A stretch of DNA of 64,000 nucleotides from Ruminococcus flavefaciens ATCC 19208 (GTDB taxonomy: Bacteria; Bacillota; Clostridia; Oscillospirales; Ruminococcaceae), in the NCBI RefSeq assembly GCF_000518765.1, contig NZ_KI912493.1, positions 62,001-126,000 on the forward strand, read 5' to 3'. Positions 57,846-64,000 of the stretch are shown in pieces. The position numbers and the translations under genes are program-made. Under the pieces are notes generated by a model that was not told the DNA's origin, searched no databases, and saw only the letters and a program-made list of their open reading frames with translations. Positions within the stretch are counted from its first letter, which is position 1; every line of letters begins with the position of its first letter.

Positions 57846-60302
57846 ATGAATTTATCTATGAAATGGCTCGGCGATTACGTAAAAGCCGATATGCCTATAA
57901 AGGATTTCTGCCACGCTCTCACAATGAGCGGCTCTAAGGTAGAGTGCTACGAAAAAGAGGGCAGCAATATCTCCAACGTTGTAGTTGGTAAGATACTCTC
58001 AAAGGGACCTCACGAAAATGCTGATGCGCTGTTTGTTTGTCAGGTGGACATCGGTGCGGAAGCTCCTATACAGATAGTTACAAACGCTAAGAACGTAAAA
58101 GAGGGCGACCTCGTTCCCGTTGCTCTTGACGGAGCTGTTCTCCCCGAGGGCAAGATAAAGAAGTGCAAAATGCGTGGAGTTGAAAGCTTCGGTATGTTCT
58201 GCGGACTTGATACTCTCGGTCTTACAGCTCACGACTTCCCATATGCAGATCCCGAGGGCGTATTCGTAATCGAAGAGGACTGCAAGCTTGGCGAGGATAT
58301 CCACACAGCTATCGGTCTGGACGATACTTCCGTTGAGTTTGAGATAACCTCAAACCGCCCCGACTGTCTCAGCGTTATCGGTCTCGCAAGAGAAACTGCC
58401 GCTACCTACGGCACAGAGCTGAAGGTAAAGGCTCCCGAGTTCAAGGGCGTTGACGGCGATATCAACTCAATGCTCAAGGTAGATATAATCAACACGGAAA
58501 AGTGCCAGAGATACTGTGCAGGTATAGTTAAAAACGTAAAGATAGGTCCTTCACCTCGCTGGATGAGAGAAAGACTCCGTGCAAGCGGCGTTCGTCCTAT
58601 CAATAATTTCGTTGATATCACAAACTACGTTATGCTTGAATACGGTCAGCCTATGCACGCTTTCGACCTCCGCTACGTTGAGGGAGCTCATATCAATGTC
58701 CGCAACGCTAAGAACGGCGAAAAGATAATGACACTTGACGGCGTTGAGCGCGAACTCACAGATGATATGCTTGTTATCGCTGACGAAAAGAAGCCTGTAG
58801 CAGTTGCAGGTATCATGGGCGGCGAGTACAGCGGTATCATGGACGATACAACAACTGTTGTATTCGAGTCTGCATATTTCGAGCCTACACAGGTAAGGCA
58901 GACTTCAAAGAAGCTCCGTCTCAAGTCAGACGCTTCAGCTCGTTACGAAAAGGGTGTTGACAGACTTATCTCCATGACCTGCTTAAAGAGAGCATTTGAG
59001 CTTGTTGAAGAGCTTGGTGCAGGCGAAGTCCTCAACACAGTTATCGACCGCGACTACACAGACAAGACTCCTGCAACAGTTGATTTCAGTGCAGAGTGGA
59101 TAAACAATTTCCTCGGCACGGATATCTCTGAGGCTGATATGATAAAGTACCTCGAGCGTCTTGAATTCAAGGTAGAGAACGGCAAGGTAATAGCTCCTTC
59201 ATTCCGTATAGACATCGGCTGCAAGGCTGATATCGCAGAGGAAGTTGCACGTATCTACGGCTACAACAATATCCCTTCAACTGATTTCCGCGGCGTAGCA
59301 AGAGCTGAATTCACTGAGGAGCAGAAGTTCGCACGTACACTGAGAAACGCTGCCGTATCACTGGGCGGATATGAGATAGCAACCTACTCATTCGTTTCAC
59401 CTAAATATTTCGATAAGATAAAGCTCCCTGCTGACAGCAAGCTCCGCAAGGTAGTAAAGATAGTAAATCCTCTCGGCGAGGACACAAGTGTTATGAGAAC
59501 ATCTACTATCCCTTCGATGCTTGATGTTCTCTCATTCAACTACAACAACCGCAACGACAAGGCTTGTCTCTTTGAGATAGCTAAGGAGTACCTCCCTGCT
59601 GAGGTCGAGAAGCCTTTCATCAACGGTGATACTCTTGCTAACAGCGGCAAGCAGAAGCACAAGTATAACTATTCACTCCCCGACGAGCCGCAGAGACTCA
59701 CTATCGGTATGTACGGCGGCGATGCTGATTTCTATACCCTCAAGGGCATGGTAGAGCAGCTCCTTGCAGAGCTTAAAATAGCTGATGTTGAATATATCCG
59801 CGCAAACGACTGTGATGAATTCGACGAGAAATATGCTCTCCATCCGGGCAGAAGTGCAGTTATAATCAAGGATGGCAAATATCTCGGCATCATGGGAGAG
59901 GTTCACCCTGATGTACAGGAGACATATGAAATAGGCGTAAAGACCTATGTTGCAAAGCTCAATATACCTGAGCTTATGGAAGCTGCTGCTGACAAGATAA
60001 CATATCAGCCGCTGCCAAAGTTCCCTGCAACTACACGTGACCTCAGTCTCCTTGTTGACGAGGATATGCCTGTTGCAGAGCTTGAAAAGGCTATCAAGGG
60101 CGCAGTAGGAAAGATACTTGAAAAGGTAACTCTCTTCGACGTATACCGCAACGACGACATGAAGAAGAACAGCAAGAAGAGTATCGCTTACTCTATCTCA
60201 ATGCGTTCACACGAAGGCACACTCACAGATGAGCAGGCTGACGGAGCAATGAAGCGCGTATTGAAAGCACTCAGTGCTATCGGCGCAGAGCTCAGAGGCT
60301 GA
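57846..60302 (+). CDS. pheT: Phenylalanyl-tRNA synthetase beta subunit
   Basis: 818 residues. N-terminal tRNA-binding EMAP-like domain (about 40-150, VVGKILSKGPHENADALFVCQVDIG), B3/B4 editing domain (about 205-385, MHAFDLRYVEGAHI), B5 domain (about 410-480), the non-catalytic class II core (about 490-700) and a C-terminal FDX-ACB anticodon-binding domain (about 725-818, KFPATTRDLSLLVDEDMPV). Full length; follows pheS after 68 bp holding a 7-bp array. Same T-box control. Confidence 0.98.
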   Translation: MNLSMKWLGDYVKADMPIKDFCHALTMSGSKVECYEKEGSNISNVVVGKILSKGPHENADALFVCQVDIGAEAPIQIVTNAKNVKEGDLVPVALDGAVLPEGKIKKCKMRGVESFGMFCGLDTLGLTAHDFPYADPEGVFVIEEDCKLGEDIHTAIGLDDTSVEFEITSNRPDCLSVIGLARETAATYGTELKVKAPEFKGVDGDINSMLKVDIINTEKCQRYCAGIVKNVKIGPSPRWMRERLRASGVRPINNFVDITNYVMLEYGQPMHAFDLRYVEGAHINVRNAKNGEKIMTLDGVERELTDDMLVIADEKKPVAVAGIMGGEYSGIMDDTTTVVFESAYFEPTQVRQTSKKLRLKSDASARYEKGVDRLISMTCLKRAFELVEELGAGEVLNTVIDRDYTDKTPATVDFSAEWINNFLGTDISEADMIKYLERLEFKVENGKVIAPSFRIDIGCKADIAEEVARIYGYNNIPSTDFRGVARAEFTEEQKFARTLRNAAVSLGGYEIATYSFVSPKYFDKIKLPADSKLRKVVKIVNPLGEDTSVMRTSTIPSMLDVLSFNYNNRNDKACLFEIAKEYLPAEVEKPFINGDTLANSGKQKHKYNYSLPDEPQRLTIGMYGGDADFYTLKGMVEQLLAELKIADVEYIRANDCDEFDEKYALHPGRSAVIIKDGKYLGIMGEVHPDVQETYEIGVKTYVAKLNIPELMEAAADKITYQPLPKFPATTRDLSLLVDEDMPVAELEKAIKGAVGKILEKVTLFDVYRNDDMKKNSKKSIAYSISMRSHEGTLTDEQADGAMKRVLKALSAIGAELRG

Positions 60303-60325
60303 TCCTACAGTAAAAAATCTCTTAT

Positions 60326-60394
60326 GGGCGGATTATATCCGCCCGTATTTTATGTATATTACAGATAACTGAAATGGGCGCACATTGTGCGCCC
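60326..60394. repeat. Two palindromes between pheT and the M16C gene
   Basis: GGGCGGATTATATCCGCCC (60326-60344) and GGGCGCACATTGTGCGCCC (60376-60394); both are 19-nt perfect palindromes with a 3-nt centre, between convergent genes, so they may act as terminators. Confidence 0.88.
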
Positions 60395-60406
60395 ATTAAA
60401 AATAAA

Positions 60407-63262
60407 TTATGCAAGTGTATCTGTTGCAAGGTCTATTCCCTGCATAGCGTCTTCACCGCCAAATACACAGATATTTCCGAAATCTCTCAGCTTTTCTGCG
60501 GCTTCGGCAAGTTGCTGCGGAGTTACCTCCAGCATCTTCCTCTTTATATCTGCACGGTCTTTATAGCTTATTCCCCTGAACCAGAAACCGTCAGCCCTTG
60601 AGCTCTTGTTTCCGTCAGAGAGAAGAGGCTCATCCATTGCAATAGAACTGATGATATACTGTGTGATATCAGGCTCGTTCCTACAGTATTCAGCCGTAAA
60701 ATCTGCTGCCTTTCTGTAAATCTCGATAGTTGCCTTGGGAGAAGGGTCTCTGTAGGAGTAGAATGTCTGCTCACCGGAATTTGATATAACCGCTCCTGCA
60801 CCGTATGCACCGCCCTTTACTCTGACCTCATTCCAGAGATATTCAAGGGAAAGCGCTTTGAAGAGTACATTTCTTACTGCTCTGTCTGCTGAATTATCAG
60901 GGAAAGCCATAGCCGTATAAGAAACTCCCGACGGTATTATAACTCCCTGTTTTTCGTTCGTTTCAAGCTCATAGCTCATTTCTTCACAGGCTGAAGGCGT
61001 CCCCTTCGGCAGTGAACTGATAAGCGGTTCGAGTGAGATATCGCTGCTGTCGGTAATGCTTGCGGTAAGACGTGCAGAACATATCATGCGCTTGCTGACA
61101 GAATTTATATCAGCAATAAGCTTTTCGGGAGAATTCAGTGCAGCGTGCAGGCGCTTATATCCCTCATAGCCGGAAACAAGCTCTGATAACGCTGATTCGG
61201 CAGAAAGCGACGCTTTTACACGATTCATGGAATATGAATGACCATTAACAAGGATATGCTGCTTGAAGTCCTCATCAGTCTGCTTTAAGATCTCGCATAT
61301 AGCAGCCTTGTCGCTAAACTGAGTATCAGTTATTATCTCGCTGATAAGCGAAAATGCTTCATCAGTATTTTTTTCGAGGAAACGTGCTTTTACGGTAAAG
61401 TAAGGCATACACTTGTCCTTGACTCCATTCTTTGAAACCACGTTGATATCATAGGAAATACTGCCAAGAACACCTGTTACTCGGCGCTGTATCTCAGCGG
61501 CTGTGCTCTTTGAGGTAGGAAGCGAACCATATAACTCGGAAAGAGCGGCAGCAGCAGAAAGCTCCTGCTCTGTACAGTCGGCAAGTGAGAAGTAAAGATT
61601 CAAAGCAGCTATTCCCTTATCCTCGGCAGGGTGACGCAGAACGGTTATACCGCAGCATTCTGTCTCATGTGTCTCAAACGGGAGAGGTTCTTCATTGACC
61701 TCGGAAAGTGCAAGATGTGGCATTGTTGCAAGCTGCTCCGGAGTATCCACAGACTGCTGCCAGCTGTCAAGCTTTTTATTCTGCTCAATTATAACATCTG
61801 TCTCTTCACAGGAAAGGCTGTTCATAACATCTGCAAGACGCTTTTCTTCGGCAGCTTTCTGTTCTTCACCGTAAGTACGTGATGGAAGTATATAAAGCTC
61901 AGCCTGACCGTTCTCATCAAGGAGCCATTCACTGAGAAGCTTTTCAAAATAATCGGTATCAAGCTTGTTCCTGAGGGAATCGTAGACCTCACCAAGTTCA
62001 AGATAGCAAAGCGGGTCGCCGCCATAGAGCCATGCTGACAGAGCATCGGTATTTCGTGTAAGCCCTCTCGGCTCACCGCCTGCACGGAACTTGAATTCAC
62101 GACGATTGATGGCAGCTTTTATAAGCTCACGGTCAATGCCGTTTTTGCAGAGCTGAGAAACGGTATTTCTTACAGTCTCTTTAAGCTTTTCACAGCTTTC
62201 AGCATCGGTATTGCTTATGCAAAGATAGCCGAAGGGCTGCAAAACGCCGTCGCTCACTTCGAGAGAAACATCAAGGCAAAGTCCCGTATCGAGGACAGCA
62301 CGTTTGAGAGGCGCATCATTTGAGCCGGCAAGTGCTTCCTCAAGTACAGAAGCCGCAGTTATTTTCTCGCGTTCTTCCCAGCTTCCTATGATCTTTCCAA
62401 TGACAAGATATGTATGATTTTTCTCATCCTCGTTCTGGGATATTTCATAGTAACACTTCTTTACAGTATGTTCAACGGGCTTCTGGAAATGTATCTCAGT
62501 ATCTGTTTCACGCTTGTCGAAGTGACTGAGATATTCGCTGTCTATAAGCTCCAGAACAGGCTCTATGTCTATAGGCCCGTCAAGGAATATATATGAATTT
62601 GAGGGGTGATAATAGGTCTTGTGCCCCTCTATGAACTGCTCATATGTAAGGTCTGTGATATGCTCAGGAAGTCCGCCCGACTCAAAACGATAGCAGGTAT
62701 CCGGGAAGAGAGCATTCATAAGCTCTGTCTCGATACGGCTGTATATGTTGGCAAGTGCGCCCTTCATCTCATTGAACACAACGCCCTTGTATATAGGAGC
62801 ATCAGCCTTATCGCGCATTTCTATGTGCCAGCCCTCCTGATAGAATATATTGGGGTTGTAGTAGATAGCAGGGTCAAAAACCGCATCAAGATAAACCTTT
62901 GTAAGATTCATAAAATCCGTATCATTTCGGCTGGATACGGGAAAAATGGTCTTATCGGGATATGTCATTGCATTGAGAAAGGTATTCATCGTACCCTTCA
63001 TAAGCTCAAGAAAAGGCTCTTTTACGGGATATTTCTTGGAACCGCCCAGAACTGAGTGCTCAAGGATATGAAATATACCTGTATCGTCCTTCGGAGGAGT
63101 TCTGAAGCCTATGGAAAAAAGCTTGTTCTCACCGTTGTTCTTCATCCATATGAGTTTTGCACCTGTTTTATCATGGCGCATTTCTATAAGCTCTGAACCG
63201 CTGTTGGGAGCGGGTACTTTTCTTGTAACTGTAAAACCATGTATATTGTCATTTATATGCAT
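60407..63262 (-). CDS. M16C-family zinc peptidase (presequence-protease type)
   Basis: 951 residues. Inverted zinc motif HILEH at about 63-67 within FHILEHSVLGGSKKYPVKEPF, with the downstream Glu near 145 (NEMKGAL), then three further M16-like domains, including the helical hairpin linker at about 450-560 and the inactive second half (SYRDPSPKATIEIYRKAAD). ATG 63262 is 6 nt after GGAGG; upstream ATG 63307 precedes the site. Cytosolic oligopeptide degradation is the likely role. Convergent with pheT. Confidence 0.93.
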   Translation of the reverse strand: MHINDNIHGFTVTRKVPAPNSGSELIEMRHDKTGAKLIWMKNNGENKLFSIGFRTPPKDDTGIFHILEHSVLGGSKKYPVKEPFLELMKGTMNTFLNAMTYPDKTIFPVSSRNDTDFMNLTKVYLDAVFDPAIYYNPNIFYQEGWHIEMRDKADAPIYKGVVFNEMKGALANIYSRIETELMNALFPDTCYRFESGGLPEHITDLTYEQFIEGHKTYYHPSNSYIFLDGPIDIEPVLELIDSEYLSHFDKRETDTEIHFQKPVEHTVKKCYYEISQNEDEKNHTYLVIGKIIGSWEEREKITAASVLEEALAGSNDAPLKRAVLDTGLCLDVSLEVSDGVLQPFGYLCISNTDAESCEKLKETVRNTVSQLCKNGIDRELIKAAINRREFKFRAGGEPRGLTRNTDALSAWLYGGDPLCYLELGEVYDSLRNKLDTDYFEKLLSEWLLDENGQAELYILPSRTYGEEQKAAEEKRLADVMNSLSCEETDVIIEQNKKLDSWQQSVDTPEQLATMPHLALSEVNEEPLPFETHETECCGITVLRHPAEDKGIAALNLYFSLADCTEQELSAAAALSELYGSLPTSKSTAAEIQRRVTGVLGSISYDINVVSKNGVKDKCMPYFTVKARFLEKNTDEAFSLISEIITDTQFSDKAAICEILKQTDEDFKQHILVNGHSYSMNRVKASLSAESALSELVSGYEGYKRLHAALNSPEKLIADINSVSKRMICSARLTASITDSSDISLEPLISSLPKGTPSACEEMSYELETNEKQGVIIPSGVSYTAMAFPDNSADRAVRNVLFKALSLEYLWNEVRVKGGAYGAGAVISNSGEQTFYSYRDPSPKATIEIYRKAADFTAEYCRNEPDITQYIISSIAMDEPLLSDGNKSSRADGFWFRGISYKDRADIKRKMLEVTPQQLAEAAEKLRDFGNICVFGGEDAMQGIDLATDTLA

Positions 63263-63378
63263 TGTATGCCTCCTATTGTGATTTATACAATTATTATAGC
63301 ATTTCAAGTCAAATTATGCAAGTAACAGTTAACATAGGAAAACAGAAGATCAACTCATTTACTGCAAATAGCATCAAA

Positions 63379-63401
63379 AAAGCCACTCAAAGAGTGGCTT
63401 T
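63379..63401 (-). terminator. Terminator after asnA
   Basis: AAGCCACTC-AAA-GAGTGGCTT followed on the minus strand by TTTTTTG. Separates asnA from the M16C gene, whose own -10 element TATAAT is at about 63295-63300. Confidence 0.9.
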
Positions 63402-63431
63402 CTGTGTTATAAAATAATTTTCAGACTGATA

Positions 63432-64000
63432 TCAGAGAAGAGTTATACCGTTTGCTGCACACTTCTCTATCATTTCGTCAGACCATATAGACGACTGAAC
63501 TTCACCGATATGTGCCTTTTCAAGAAGGAGCATACAAAGTCTTGACTGACCGATACCGCCGCCGATAGTAAGCGGAAGTGTTCCGTCAGCGATCATCTGA
63601 TGATACTTGTACTGCATTCTGTCCTCAGCTCCGCACTCGGCAAGCTGCTTTTTCAGAGACTCAGCGTCAACACGGATACCCATTGAAGATACTTCAAGAG
63701 AATCATCAAGTACATCGTCCCAGAAGAGAATATCACCGTTGAGTGCCCAGTCATCGTAGTCAGGTGCTCTTCCGTCGTGCTTTTCGCCGCTTGCAAGCTT
63801 TCCGCCGATACCCATAAGAAATACTGTTCCGTGTTCCTTTGTGATAAGGCGCTCACGCTCGTGACCTGTCTTGTCGGGATATCTGTCTTCAAGCTCCTGA
63901 GTTGTTATGAAATAAGGCTCTTCACAGATCTTGCCTGCTATCTGAGGATAGCGGAGGCTTACCTTACGCTTTGTATAAGCGATAGCCTTTACTACTGACT
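63432..64000 (-). CDS. asnA: Aspartate-ammonia ligase (asparagine synthetase A), 5' part outside the window
   Basis: The frame is open to the right edge; about 188 C-terminal residues are seen. Visible motifs: [57 protein letters not shown] (split by position: the [20 protein letters not shown] part is the AsnA signature) and [16 protein letters not shown] (class II motif 3). Makes asparagine from aspartate and ammonia with ATP. Related to class II aminoacyl-tRNA synthetases. Confidence 0.95.
   Translation of the reverse strand, partial: SVVKAIAYTKRKVSLRYPQIAGKICEEPYFITTQELEDRYPDKTGHERERLITKEHGTVFLMGIGGKLASGEKHDGRAPDYDDWALNGDILFWDDVLDDSLEVSSMGIRVDAESLKKQLAECGAEDRMQYKYHQMIADGTLPLTIGGGIGQSRLCMLLLEKAHIGEVQSSIWSDEMIEKCAANGITLL

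Noticed and set aside
5403..60394. CRISPR array as explanation of the palindromes
   Set aside because: Copies are scattered singly or in pairs over 55 kb with no regular spacers, and no cas genes are present.

Overview
The window looks like chromosome from a low-to-mid GC, spore-forming, cellulolytic Firmicute of the Ruminococcus type (Clostridial cluster IV / Oscillospiraceae). The evidence is the secreted GH5 cellulases, one with a cellulosomal dockerin, the sporulation block yabP-yabQ-divIC-yabR, a SpoIVFB-type M50 protease and a PdaA-type deacetylase, meso-diaminopimelate dehydrogenase, two T-box leaders, a PyrR attenuator, and Thr-rich linkers with lipobox lipoproteins. Species assignment is inference; no rRNA is present.

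Layout. 1-3.2 kb: two tandem GH5 cellulases (the first cut by the window edge). 3.4-13.5 kb (minus): uvrB, a small lipoprotein, then the pyrimidine operon pyrR-pyrC-pyrF-carA-carB behind a PyrR attenuator. 13.8-24 kb (plus): trmB, two M42 aminopeptidases, a GNAT acetyltransferase, ddh, a zinc-ribbon/LRR protein, and a lipoprotein/membrane/Sel1 trio. 24.1-25.9 kb (minus): an ECF sigma factor and its probable membrane partner, behind a duplicated 51-bp promoter-like element. 26.2-31.1 kb: a short-chain dehydrogenase with a probable ATT start, an iron alcohol dehydrogenase, SpoIVFB-like protease, PdaA-like deacetylase and a DUF11 protein. 31.2-39.5 kb (minus): a CobW GTPase and the complete tryptophan set, trpE-G-B-A-D-C-F, under a Trp T-box. 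39.5-43.7 kb: peptide deformylase, YifB/ComM, RodA.

43.8-47.8 kb (minus) is the most unusual region. A radical SAM/SPASM enzyme follows two secreted proteins that carry repeated Tyr-Gly-Pro(-Pro) motifs; a third such protein and an amidohydrolase lie just upstream. Two of the three YGP proteins also carry dockerin modules. Three promoters in this block share the same spacer element. I propose it as an uncharacterised radical-SAM peptide/protein modification system linked to the cell surface or cellulosome.

47.9-56.2 kb (minus): the yabP-yabQ-divIC-yabR sporulation/division block, two paralogous lipoproteins, a DUF3810 membrane protease, another lipoprotein, a fused NAD(P)HX repair enzyme and a small membrane protein. 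56.4-60.3 kb (plus): pheS-pheT under a Phe T-box. 60.4-64 kb (minus): an M16C peptidase and the 3' part of asnA.

Intergenic spaces hold a dispersed family of GTAGGG/CCCTAC-bordered palindromes whose inner arms co-vary, and many of these sit beside short arrays with a period of exactly 7 bp. Some gaps between genes of one operon (notably both sides of trpBA) consist largely of these repeats.
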